NCBI GenBank assembly: GCA_949296775.1 | Contig: CASFQA010000001.1 | Span: forward strand, 434,001 to 498,000 | Reading direction: 5' to 3' | Length of the DNA stretch: 64,000 nucleotides | Source: an uncultured bacterium | Lineage (GTDB): Bacteria; Bacillota_I; Bacilli_A; RFN20; CAG-826 | Shown: piece after piece, positions 1 to 8,136 of the stretch | Layout of the letters: each line of letters begins with the position of its first letter | Numbering within the stretch: position 1 is the first letter of the stretch | Position numbers and translations under genes: made by a program | Notes under the pieces: generated by a model | Databases searched by the model: none | The model's input: only the letters and a program-made list of their open reading frames with translations | What the model was told of the DNA's origin: nothing

Positions 1-348
1 ATTCCCGTTGGCGTCAACATAGCTCGCCTCGATCGCCGTATGGCCGGCTTGTAAGCCCGTCACCGCCCCTTTCGGGGAAATGGAAAGGACTTCCGGGTCA
101 GCCACGGTGAAATTTGGGAAGACCCGGACGTAATCGGGAAGGGCATAGGCTTCGAGCATAGTCGATTCCCCGACCGAAAGCCTCATCGTCTCTTCCGAGG
201 AATGGGAACGGAAATGCAAGTCCAAGGACCCGCTTGCTTCCCCAACCGGGGCTTTTAGCAAAGCGAATTCGGAGGATGGGCTATCGCAGCCGGATAAAGC
301 GAAAGCCGCCAATAAGCCAAAGAGGATTCTGAACGATTTCCGAACCAT
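1..348 (-). CDS. Lipoprotein with bacterial Ig-like (BIG2) segment, 3' end outside window
   Basis: This gene starts at the ATG at 346-348 and runs off the left edge, so only the first 116 residues are seen. AGGAGA lies a few bases before the start (355-360). The N-terminus is a short basic stretch, a hydrophobic core and a lipobox ending LSGC (Cys21), so the product should be lipid-anchored on the outer face of the membrane. The visible part ends with a pattern typical of BIG2 domains (a value 'V..FP.F', then 'DPEVLSISPKGAVTGLQAG'). Such domains are common in surface proteins and give adhesion or spacing rather than catalysis. The function of the missing part is unknown. Confidence 0.75.
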   Translation of the reverse strand, partial: MVRKSFRILFGLLAAFALSGCDSPSSEFALLKAPVGEASGSLDLHFRSHSSEETMRLSVGESTMLEAYALPDYVRVFPNFTVADPEVLSISPKGAVTGLQAGHTAIEASYVDANGN

Positions 349-408
349 ACTTTTTCTCCTTTGGTCATTTTACCATGTTGAAAAACAATGTTAAGATATA
401 CTTGACCG

Positions 409-625
409 CGTTGGACAACGGCCTAGAATATAGGCGGCGATGACGGAGACACGCCCCTTCCCTATAGGGAAAGAGGTACCACTCCCGAGCCCTTGGCGAC
501 GAGTCAAGCGGATGGCCCCCGTTATCAGGCCCCAAAAGAGCGTTCCCTCTTTTATCAAGACGGGCAACGAAGTAAGGTGGTACCGCGTCCCCCGACGTCC
601 TTATATGTCGGGGGATTTCTTTATC
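409..625 (+). promoter_or_regulatory. T-box riboswitch leader of thrS
   Basis: The conserved T-box core GGTGGTACCGCG is present at 576-587, preceded by AACGAAGTAA. It pairs with the NCCA end of uncharged tRNA. It is followed directly by a GC-rich hairpin and T-run that would act as the terminator. Upstream there is room for stem I; an ACC (Thr) triplet at 478-480 is a candidate specifier, but I did not prove the fold. The expected action is known: uncharged tRNA-Thr stabilises the antiterminator and lets thrS be transcribed. A possible -10 box (TATACT, 397-402) lies before the leader without a clear -35. Confidence 0.92.
588..618 (+). terminator. T-box regulated terminator hairpin
   Basis: TCCCCCGAC-type left arm (588-595) pairs with GTCGGGGGA (607-615), followed by TTTCTTT. 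It directly follows the antiterminator core, as expected for a T-box attenuator. Confidence 0.85.
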
Positions 626-640
626 TAAAGAGGCAAAACC

Positions 641-2539
641 ATGCACATCATCTTCAAGGGGGAGAGAAAAGAGCTCCCCGATAATTCGATCGGCTTCCAG
701 GCTTTGAAGGTTTTGGAGCCGGAGAAGAAAAACAAAGCCATCGCCATGAAGGTCAACGGGACGGTCGAGGACCTGTCCCGGGAATTGGCGGAAGGCGAGG
801 AAGTCAGCTTCCTGACCGGCGAGGACAAGGAAGGGTTCGAGATCCTCAACCATTCCTGCTCCCACTTGATGGCCCAGGCCATCCATCACCTCTACCCCAA
901 CGCCAAATTCGGCTACGGCCCCGCGATCGAGGAGGGGTTCTATTATGACGTCGATTTCGCTGATGTGGCCTTGACCGACGCCGCCTTCCCCTCAATCGAG
1001 GCGGAAATGAGGAAGCTCGTCAAGGAGAATCTCCCCTATAAACGGGCGGAAGTGAGCAAGGAAGAGGCTTTGTCCATCTTCAAGGACAACCCCTACAAGG
1101 TAGAGCATATCCAAGAGCTAGAAGGGACCATCTCGACCTATACCCAAGGCGATTTCGTCGACCTTTGCCGCGGCCCCCACGTCCCCTCGACCGGCTATTT
1201 GAAGCATTTCAAATTGCTTTCCCTCGCCGGCGCTTACTGGAAAGGGGACAGCCAGAACAAGCAGCTGACCAGGATCTACGCCACCTGCTGGCCCAGCGAA
1301 GAGGCCTTGAAGGAATATTTGGCCATCCTGGAGAAGCGGAAGGAGAACGACCATCGCCGCTTAGGCAAGGAGCTCGGCCTCTTCATGATCAGCGACTATG
1401 GCCCCGGCTTCCCCTTCTTCCTGCCGAAGGGGATGCAGCTGAAGAACGAGCTCATCGCCTATTGGAGGGAGATCCATGCCCGGGAAGGGTATCAGGAGAT
1501 CGAGACCCCGACCATGCTTTCCCGCGAGCTTTGGGAGACCAGCGGCCACTGGGACCATTACAAGGACAACATGTACACCACCAAAATCGACGGGAAGGAT
1601 TTCGCCATCAAGCCGATGAATTGCCCCGGGGCCATCTTGACCTATAACGCCACCCTCCATTCCTATAAGGATCTGCCGGTGAGGATCGGGGAGCTCGGCC
1701 ACGTCCACCGCCACGAGGCCAGCGGGGCCCTCAACGGGCTCTTCCGGGTTCGGGCCTTCACCCAAGACGATGCCCATATCTTCTGCCGACGCGACCAGCT
1801 CGAGGAGGAGATAAAGGGGATCATGCGCTTATTCGACGAGGTGTATTCGGTCTTCGGGCTTTCCTACAAGATCGTCTTAAGCACCCGGCCCGATGACTAT
1901 ATCGGGGAGAAGGCGTTCTGGGATGAGGCCGAGGCGATCTTGGCCCGGGCTTGCGAGCATTCGGGCCACGAATACCAAATCAACCCCGGGGACGGGGCGT
2001 TCTACGGGCCGAAGCTCGACTTCAAGCTTAAGGACTCGATGAACCGGACCTGGCAATGCGGGACCATCCAGCTCGACATGAACTTGCCCCATCGGTTCCA
2101 TTGCTACTACATCGATTCGAGTGGCGAGAAGGTGGAGCCGGTCATGCTCCACCGGGTCGTGTTCGGCTCGATCGAGCGGTTCATCGGCATCTTGATCGAG
2201 AATTACGGCGGGGCCTTCCCGACTTGGCTCGCCCCGACTCAGGTCGAGATACTGCCGGTTCTCCCCGCTTCCCAAGGGGAGTACGCCAAGCAGATCAAAA
2301 AGCTCCTCGATGAGCGAGGTTTCCGTTCGGAGATCGATGACTCGGAGGAGAAGCTCGGCTACCGGTTGCGGAATGCGGTGGTCAAGAAGATCCCCTACTC
2401 CTTGGTCATCGGGGAAAAGGAGAAGGAGAATAGGACCGTCACCTATCGGCTCTACGGGGAGCAAAAGCAAACCACCGTCAAGCTGCAGGAATTCATCGAA
2501 CTGCTCGATAAGGCGGTGAAGGCGAAAGCCCGATTCTAA
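641..2539 (+). CDS. thrS: Threonyl-tRNA synthetase
   Basis: The 632-residue product charges tRNA-Thr with threonine in the cytosol. Its length and domain order match the family: an N-terminal TGS domain (about 1-60), the editing/SAD domain with its zinc-type motif HSCSH (71-75), then the class II catalytic core. In the core are the zinc-site Cys region PMNCPG near residue 326, motif 2 around RHEASGALNGLFRVRAF (near 357-373), and a C-terminal anticodon-binding domain starting at about 535. The start has AGAGG (629-633) upstream. It is controlled by the T-box before it and ended by a strong hairpin just after the stop. Confidence 0.98.
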   Translation: MHIIFKGERKELPDNSIGFQALKVLEPEKKNKAIAMKVNGTVEDLSRELAEGEEVSFLTGEDKEGFEILNHSCSHLMAQAIHHLYPNAKFGYGPAIEEGFYYDVDFADVALTDAAFPSIEAEMRKLVKENLPYKRAEVSKEEALSIFKDNPYKVEHIQELEGTISTYTQGDFVDLCRGPHVPSTGYLKHFKLLSLAGAYWKGDSQNKQLTRIYATCWPSEEALKEYLAILEKRKENDHRRLGKELGLFMISDYGPGFPFFLPKGMQLKNELIAYWREIHAREGYQEIETPTMLSRELWETSGHWDHYKDNMYTTKIDGKDFAIKPMNCPGAILTYNATLHSYKDLPVRIGELGHVHRHEASGALNGLFRVRAFTQDDAHIFCRRDQLEEEIKGIMRLFDEVYSVFGLSYKIVLSTRPDDYIGEKAFWDEAEAILARACEHSGHEYQINPGDGAFYGPKLDFKLKDSMNRTWQCGTIQLDMNLPHRFHCYYIDSSGEKVEPVMLHRVVFGSIERFIGILIENYGGAFPTWLAPTQVEILPVLPASQGEYAKQIKKLLDERGFRSEIDDSEEKLGYRLRNAVVKKIPYSLVIGEKEKENRTVTYRLYGEQKQTTVKLQEFIELLDKAVKAKARF

Positions 2540-2546
2540 TCCGTTT

Positions 2547-2573
2547 GGGGAGGAGCGATCCTCCCCTTTTCTT
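2547..2573 (+). terminator. Rho-independent terminator of thrS
   Basis: Perfect 8-bp stem GGGGAGGA/TCCTCCCC with loop GCGA, followed by TTTTCTT. It ends between the converging thrS and the long minus-strand operon. Confidence 0.9.
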
Positions 2574-3261
2574 ATACGATATGGTTCTTCTTATAGTCAG
2601 AGGCCAAATAAGAAAGGCGGTTCAAGGCCAATAGGAGCAGCAAGAAGCCGATGTATATCCCAACTTGGGTAACGTAAATCGCCCAAGTGGGATAGGAAGA
2701 GAAGACATAGCTAAGCAATGACCCGTCGAGGATCATGACCAAGGCTTTGCCGTTGGGATCGAAATAAGGGATGGATATATACCCGTTTATTTGGAGCCAA
2801 TTCATGAATAAGGCCAGGGCGGCGACGATGATCGGGAAGACCATGTAACGCTTCTTGCATTCGAACCCGTAAAACAATAAATAGAGGGACAAAAAGAACA
2901 GCAGCCCATGGGTGAAGATGCCGCGGATGACGATGGGCAGGCTCATGTTGTGAAGGAAAATGGCGGGATTGAGCATGACCCCGATCAAATACCCTAAGGC
3001 CGAGATGAGCCCCAAAGCCCCGGAGCCGAAGTAAAAGGGCTTGAGGAAGAAAGTCAGCGAGACCCCGATGATCAAATAGCTTAAATGGCTTAGTTCGGTC
3101 GGGACCAAGGGGGTATAGATATATTCGATGATCTTCCAGATAAGCAAGATGCCGGCGACGATCCGACAGACGATCGAAAAGGCGGGCCTTTGGCGATGAA
3201 AAAGCAAAAATATCAGCAGAAACCCGACAAACGTAAGCGGAACCGCATAACGCATCCACAT
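2572..3261 (-). CDS. Multi-spanning membrane protein, YwaF/TMEM164-like
   Basis: A 229-residue product that is almost entirely hydrophobic, with six or seven predicted membrane segments. I chose the ATG at 3261 because it begins just after the stop of the upstream gene (3264) and has GAGG before it; a longer reading from 3336 would overlap that gene by 70 bases. The spacing of helices and the C-terminal pattern (an Asn before the last pair, then a 'YPTWAIY' segment) resemble the TIGR02206/YwaF family, whose role is unknown. It is the last gene of the eleven-gene operon, so it may anchor or assist the exported proteins encoded upstream. Family assignment is tentative. Confidence 0.6.
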   Translation of the reverse strand: MWMRYAVPLTFVGFLLIFLLFHRQRPAFSIVCRIVAGILLIWKIIEYIYTPLVPTELSHLSYLIIGVSLTFFLKPFYFGSGALGLISALGYLIGVMLNPAIFLHNMSLPIVIRGIFTHGLLFFLSLYLLFYGFECKKRYMVFPIIVAALALFMNWLQINGYISIPYFDPNGKALVMILDGSLLSYVFSSYPTWAIYVTQVGIYIGFLLLLLALNRLSYLASDYKKNHIV

Positions 3262-3263
3262 GA

Positions 3264-5795
3264 CTAGGACCTCGCCGATAGCTCGCTTAACGATGGGGTT
3301 TGCCCAAAATAAGGGGCTTGCTCCGGATCGTAGCAATAAAAGACATAATCCTCGAAGCCAAAGATATTAGATGCAGCCCGTGAAAGGGCGACTACCATAG
3401 TCGAATAGATGGCTTCGTGATGATCCATGAACTCGTTGTCAGGAACCATAACCGCCTTCCTCGATAAAGTTTCCCGGTAGCAATTAAACGCCTCGATTTT
3501 CAAACTCGATTTCAGGCTTTCATCAAGAACGACATCACTGAGATTGGTTCCGCCACCCATCTTCATAATCGGAGTCGCGATGTAATCATCTTGGCCGACG
3601 CGATAAACCGAAGAGGAACGAGAAAGCATTTGCCGAAGCGGCAAATAATCATCTTCGCCGACATTGGCGGGAATATCGGGTACCCCGCCATGAAGATTGA
3701 TAAACGTATCAATATCGTCGTAGATTAACGAATCGAAACCGAGATCGGTGGTCTTTTGGTAGGTATAGAACCGGTTGTCGCCTTCGAACGCAACCAAGCT
3801 CGGCGCCATAGTTCTCGCCAAACCTGTCGGGATATCCTGCATATACATACCGAGAATTAGTTTAAACATCGATGAAATAGAGGCTTCGAGGAAAGGACCG
3901 TTGCAATACGAATCGATAATGACTGGAGCAACATAGCAATCGCTGAAGAAACAGTCTCGTATTAATAATTCGTTATAGTACTTTTTGTTGCCTGAAGCAT
4001 CGACATAGCCGTTTTCGTTGGTTAAAGCTTCCTGAATTATTTCCGTTTGATCGATAATCTGATCAAACGTCATGCTGTCACGAGGAACGTAAGTATGCAT
4101 CAAACCGTCCCCTACGAATACGTTTGCTTGATTATTGAGAAAAACGCCATTAGTCAAAACCGAATCCGCTCGCCCGTCCTTTAAATTTTCTGGTTTAAAC
4201 GATCCGGAGAAATCGCCAGGCGAAAGATAATTGAAAACAATAGTTTCGTGTTGTTTGCCATAAGCATCGGAATAAGTAATCTTTTTAGAATAATCGACCT
4301 TGTTAGATTCGTTGGCGCCCGTCTTAATGCCGAATTCTAAGCACTTTTGCAGTAAGCAATTATCAACTTCCGTCAAAGAGGAATAGCTTCGAACTAGAGT
4401 TCGAGCCGAGGATATAACCGAATTGGAAACCCTTACGTTATCTCCCAGTATCTCGATTCCTGTTCCAGCAGTAAAAAGATTTTGGTAATTGTTGCCGAAA
4501 TCGGCATTCCGAAGTCGCAGGTTGTCGATGGTGATGTTATCTCCGTCAGCATAAATCAAACTGTTATCCTGGCCATAAACGACCAGCAATGGCTCAACTC
4601 CAGAAATCTGCGAATCTCCATAAGGGGTATATGGGTTACCGGCTGAAATATAAATAAGCGGACCTCGGAAGATATCTTTCCCATCGACGCCGAAACTCGG
4701 GACGATCGTTCCATCCTCCATTGTCTTAAAACTCGATGGATAGCAAAGATCGTGGCCATTGATCAAGAACCCGTTGCCATAAAGAGAGTGGCGGAGACGG
4801 ATGCCGGCATGGAGGGTGATGCCGATGTCATAGGATGTCTTGCTTGAATTATTCCACCAAGAAGCAAAATCATGGTTATAGGTTGCCTCGAAGTCGTAAA
4901 CATAGTTTTCCGGATCGACAACCCCATCAATCTCGCCGAACACCGCGACGTCTTTCCGGCTAGCCTCTGGCAATTTATCGTAGTTTTCTTTTGAATCGAG
5001 GTTAACGTGAAGCACCACCGGCTCCCCAGCAGCAGAAAGATTAGTCGCCTTGATCAAATCGGCGTAGGAATAGACGTTGACCCCCTCCACGGCGGTGAAA
5101 GTTATCTCGGTAGGCGGGGTTGAGGTGGAGAACGGGTGGGTGAAGCGGAAATAAGCCTCTCCGGGTCCGAGGACTGTGACTTCGCTCTTATTTAGGTCGA
5201 TTCGAAGATTGTCGGAATGTTCCAAGGCAAAGTCGTTGATGCCCATTCCGTCGTTACCGACCACTCGGGCCGAGAAAGTGAACTTAGCTTGATGTTTGGA
5301 ATAAGGGGAATCAATCGAATCGTAAGCCATATCGTCGGTTCCCCAATAATAGGTCCGCCCGATACCGGCGGAGGAAAAAGGATGGTCGAGGGTAACGACA
5401 ATCGCCCCATCCTCGCCATAGACCAAGGCGGTGAACCGCTTGCTGACGTTGCCTTTTTTATTCGAGGCGATGACTTCGGCCTGTCCCTCCGCCAAAGGGA
5501 CCAAATAATAACCATCGGTCCGTTCTTCAATCCGAATGATATCCTGTTCCTCGGAAACGGCCTTGAAAGAAATATCATTGCCGTTCGAAAGCGGGTATTT
5601 CTCGTTATAAACCGGTGTGGCTTCAAGCTTAACCGCCCCATCCTTCAATCCAAAAGGCTGCAAAGAATCGTACGGCAAGATTATGTCATCGATATCTTGC
5701 TCAACCCCTTTGATCAGGTAATCGCTGGTGGCAAAAGCCAAAAAGGCGATTAAGAACGGGAAAATCAGCAATATCGCGAGGACGCCTTTCTTCAT
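3264..5795 (-). CDS. Large membrane-anchored surface protein with beta-helix-like region
   Basis: An 843-residue protein with one N-terminal hydrophobic segment (about 4-25, no lipobox), so it is either secreted or tethered outside. Residues about 30-230 are beta-rich, with an Ig-like flavour. From about 320 to 500 there are short repeated turns such as 'NITIDNLRLRNADFGNN' and 'NVRVSNSVISSA', the pattern of right-handed parallel beta-helices of the pectate-lyase fold. No catalytic residues can be named. Its ATG overlaps the stop of the ABC permease gene in ATGA, so the two are probably translated together. The neighbouring exporter makes an exported or matrix role likely; the true substrate or ligand is not known. 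Confidence 0.65.
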   Translation of the reverse strand: MKKGVLAILLIFPFLIAFLAFATSDYLIKGVEQDIDDIILPYDSLQPFGLKDGAVKLEATPVYNEKYPLSNGNDISFKAVSEEQDIIRIEERTDGYYLVPLAEGQAEVIASNKKGNVSKRFTALVYGEDGAIVVTLDHPFSSAGIGRTYYWGTDDMAYDSIDSPYSKHQAKFTFSARVVGNDGMGINDFALEHSDNLRIDLNKSEVTVLGPGEAYFRFTHPFSTSTPPTEITFTAVEGVNVYSYADLIKATNLSAAGEPVVLHVNLDSKENYDKLPEASRKDVAVFGEIDGVVDPENYVYDFEATYNHDFASWWNNSSKTSYDIGITLHAGIRLRHSLYGNGFLINGHDLCYPSSFKTMEDGTIVPSFGVDGKDIFRGPLIYISAGNPYTPYGDSQISGVEPLLVVYGQDNSLIYADGDNITIDNLRLRNADFGNNYQNLFTAGTGIEILGDNVRVSNSVISSARTLVRSYSSLTEVDNCLLQKCLEFGIKTGANESNKVDYSKKITYSDAYGKQHETIVFNYLSPGDFSGSFKPENLKDGRADSVLTNGVFLNNQANVFVGDGLMHTYVPRDSMTFDQIIDQTEIIQEALTNENGYVDASGNKKYYNELLIRDCFFSDCYVAPVIIDSYCNGPFLEASISSMFKLILGMYMQDIPTGLARTMAPSLVAFEGDNRFYTYQKTTDLGFDSLIYDDIDTFINLHGGVPDIPANVGEDDYLPLRQMLSRSSSVYRVGQDDYIATPIMKMGGGTNLSDVVLDESLKSSLKIEAFNCYRETLSRKAVMVPDNEFMDHHEAIYSTMVVALSRAASNIFGFEDYVFYCYDPEQAPYFGQTPSLSELSARS

Positions 5796-7390
5796 AAACG
5801 ACGCCCCTCATAGGAAAGGAAAAGCCTTTCGCCCTTGAATAGGAACACAATCAAAGTCGGAAGCAAGAACAAGGCGGATAGCCCCAACATTAAGGCATAG
5901 GGCAGATCGGCATAGGAATAAGTCAGCAAGGTCGCGAGCGCAGGAAGCCCGGCTAAAATGAATGGCGTTAAAAACGACAATAAAGAAGAAAAGCCGGCCG
6001 AGGCTGAGCCATAACGAAGTTCCGACAAAACATAATTCAAATAAATCCAGCAAAGGTAAAATAAACCCGCGAATAAAACGTAAGCGAACTGGACCCATGA
6101 GAGGTTCCCTAAAATCGCCAGGCTTAAAGCGGCGGCAAAGAAGGATAACGATGACCATAGCAGGGGGACCAATACCTTAACGGAGAGCTGAGCCCGCCCC
6201 GTGACAGGAAAGGTCTTCATCAATAAGACTTGTCGCCCTTCTTTATTAAGACTTAAGCCGCCAGAGCCGTTGATGACTGAAAGGAAAAGGAAAATCAAGG
6301 CAATCTCAATGAAGAAAGGGAAACCCGGAAAAAGGCTTAGAACATAATTGAGGTTGCCGAGGTGAAAGATCGCATCGACCGCAATAACCACCGAGACGAT
6401 CAAAAAAGGAGAAGCCAAAACCAACGGGAAAAAGGAGAAAATGCCATCGGCGCTGGAGGTGAGCACCAAGAGTTCTTTCTTCATCAAGGCCGGCAATGGG
6501 CGTGAAAGCGGCTTGACCATTACCTTAGCCCGCCTTTTCCGGTTAGCTGACGGATTCTTCAAAAATCGCGAAAAAGCGAAGAAAAGGATCGGGAGAGAGA
6601 TCGCATAAACCGATAAAGGAACCAGGAAAAGGATGAGAAGATAATCCCAGCTGGCACCGCGGCCAGCTGTCTTAACGATAGTAACGAAAGGGTAGAGCCC
6701 TTCCCCTACCTTCGTTAAGGTCGTAACGGATGAATTGGATAGCAAGGCATCGATGGAATTGCCGGAGACCAAAGCGACGAACAAATTGAGCACGTAGGCA
6801 TAAAAAGCGGTCAAAGCCAACATTAATGCAAAGGAGACAACCAGCAAGACAATTGAATTCCGTTTAATGAAATTAGCCAAGGCACTGAAAGGAAAAGTTA
6901 GTAAAAAGGCCGCCCCCAAACTCATCATCGCGATCAGGATAACGTAGATGAAGGCAATGATATAAAACACGAAAAGCGAACCATACTTCAGCCCAAAGCA
7001 AAGAAGAATCGGCAAAGAGAAGGAAAAATGAAAAGCCAAAGAAAGAATATAACAATAAGCGGATTTGGCAAAAAAGATGGAACCATTGTCAATCGGCAAT
7101 GGGCAAAGAACGGCTCGCTCCTGAGAATTAAAGAAGCAACGAGAAGTTTTGGGCAGCAAATAAATGACGGAAGCAAAAAATATCAAAAACAAAACAATGG
7201 CGGTCAAGGCCTGATTGACCCCTTTATAGGCGGAGAATTTATCGTAAGCCTGGCAATAGATGAAACACTCAACGGCGATGAAAGCGCCCAAACCAATGAT
7301 AGCCAAAGCGATCTGAGTTATCTTCGAAAGCAATTTGCCTTTCTTTAGCAACGGCAAAGAGGATATTTCGCGAAGCAAAACGGCAATCAT
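5792..7390 (-). CDS. ABC exporter permease, about 12 membrane segments
   Basis: A 532-residue polytopic membrane protein. It starts in ATGA overlap with the ATPase gene and ends in ATGA overlap with the large surface protein gene. The long, evenly hydrophobic layout with a basic cytosolic loop in the middle (near 285-300, 'NRKRRAKVMVK') fits ABC-2-like permeases of the PF16949 type found in Bacillota. With the ATPase it would form an exporter. Nothing in the sequence tells the substrate; candidates from context are the surface proteins themselves, a polysaccharide, or a toxic peptide. Confidence 0.75.
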   Translation of the reverse strand: MIAVLLREISSLPLLKKGKLLSKITQIALAIIGLGAFIAVECFIYCQAYDKFSAYKGVNQALTAIVLFLIFFASVIYLLPKTSRCFFNSQERAVLCPLPIDNGSIFFAKSAYCYILSLAFHFSFSLPILLCFGLKYGSLFVFYIIAFIYVILIAMMSLGAAFLLTFPFSALANFIKRNSIVLLVVSFALMLALTAFYAYVLNLFVALVSGNSIDALLSNSSVTTLTKVGEGLYPFVTIVKTAGRGASWDYLLILFLVPLSVYAISLPILFFAFSRFLKNPSANRKRRAKVMVKPLSRPLPALMKKELLVLTSSADGIFSFFPLVLASPFLIVSVVIAVDAIFHLGNLNYVLSLFPGFPFFIEIALIFLFLSVINGSGGLSLNKEGRQVLLMKTFPVTGRAQLSVKVLVPLLWSSLSFFAAALSLAILGNLSWVQFAYVLFAGLFYLCWIYLNYVLSELRYGSASAGFSSLLSFLTPFILAGLPALATLLTYSYADLPYALMLGLSALFLLPTLIVFLFKGERLFLSYEGRRL

Positions 7391-8136
7391 CGAGTTTCCT
7401 TTCGCCCCACTAGATTCAAGAAATAATCGGAGACTTGATAACGTAAGGATGGATCGGACTTAAGATCAAAGACAGTATTGATGACTCCGTCGTAAATAAT
7501 AGCAATCCGGTCGGCTAAAGCCGAAACCATCTCGATGTTGTGACTGGCGATGAAAACGGTCCTCCCATGATTGACGAACTCTTTCATCATCAAGGTCAAT
7601 TCATGGGAAGTAACGGCGTCAAGGCCGACCGTCGGCTCGTCCATGACCCAGATTTTTGGATTATGGATAAGCGAAGCAATAAGACCAAGTTTTTGCTGCA
7701 TGCCATGAGAATATTCCTTGGATGGACGGGATAGGTCATCGGCGGTCAAATCCAATCGGGACGAAAGATAGGAGAGGTTTTTATCAAACGTTTCGTCGCC
7801 GACTCCATAAATGCTGGCGATGAATTCCAAATACTCAAGGCCGGACATGTCGGTATAAGAAACCGGTTCAGACGGAACATAGCCAATCACCTTCTTGACC
7901 TCGATTGGGTCCTTTTTTATCGAGTGACCATCGATGACGATATCGCCCGAATCAAAGGTCTTCAGGCCGATCATCGAATCGATTGTCGTCGATTTACCAG
8001 CCCCATTCGTTCCAATGAAAGCGAAAAGCTCACCCTCTTTGACATCAATGTTGATGCCTTTGAGAACTTGCTTTCGACCATAGTTTTTCTTGAGGCCGGT
8101 TATGGATATGGCGAAATTGACGTTTACCATGACCAT
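7387..8136 (-). CDS. ABC transporter ATP-binding protein
   Basis: A 249-residue ATPase that powers the permease encoded next. Walker A is GTNGAGKST (42-50), the signature is YSHGMQQK in place of LSGGQ (this form is common in ABC-2 exporters), Walker B is IWVMDEPT, and the switch His lies in ASHNIE. The first ATG (8136) and a second two codons later (8130) are both possible. Either start lies at or inside the 3' end of the upstream gene (stop at 8124), so translation probably depends on coupling, as no good Shine-Dalgarno is seen. Confidence 0.93.
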   Translation of the reverse strand: MVMVNVNFAISITGLKKNYGRKQVLKGINIDVKEGELFAFIGTNGAGKSTTIDSMIGLKTFDSGDIVIDGHSIKKDPIEVKKVIGYVPSEPVSYTDMSGLEYLEFIASIYGVGDETFDKNLSYLSSRLDLTADDLSRPSKEYSHGMQQKLGLIASLIHNPKIWVMDEPTVGLDAVTSHELTLMMKEFVNHGRTVFIASHNIEMVSALADRIAIIYDGVINTVFDLKSDPSLRYQVSDYFLNLVGRKETR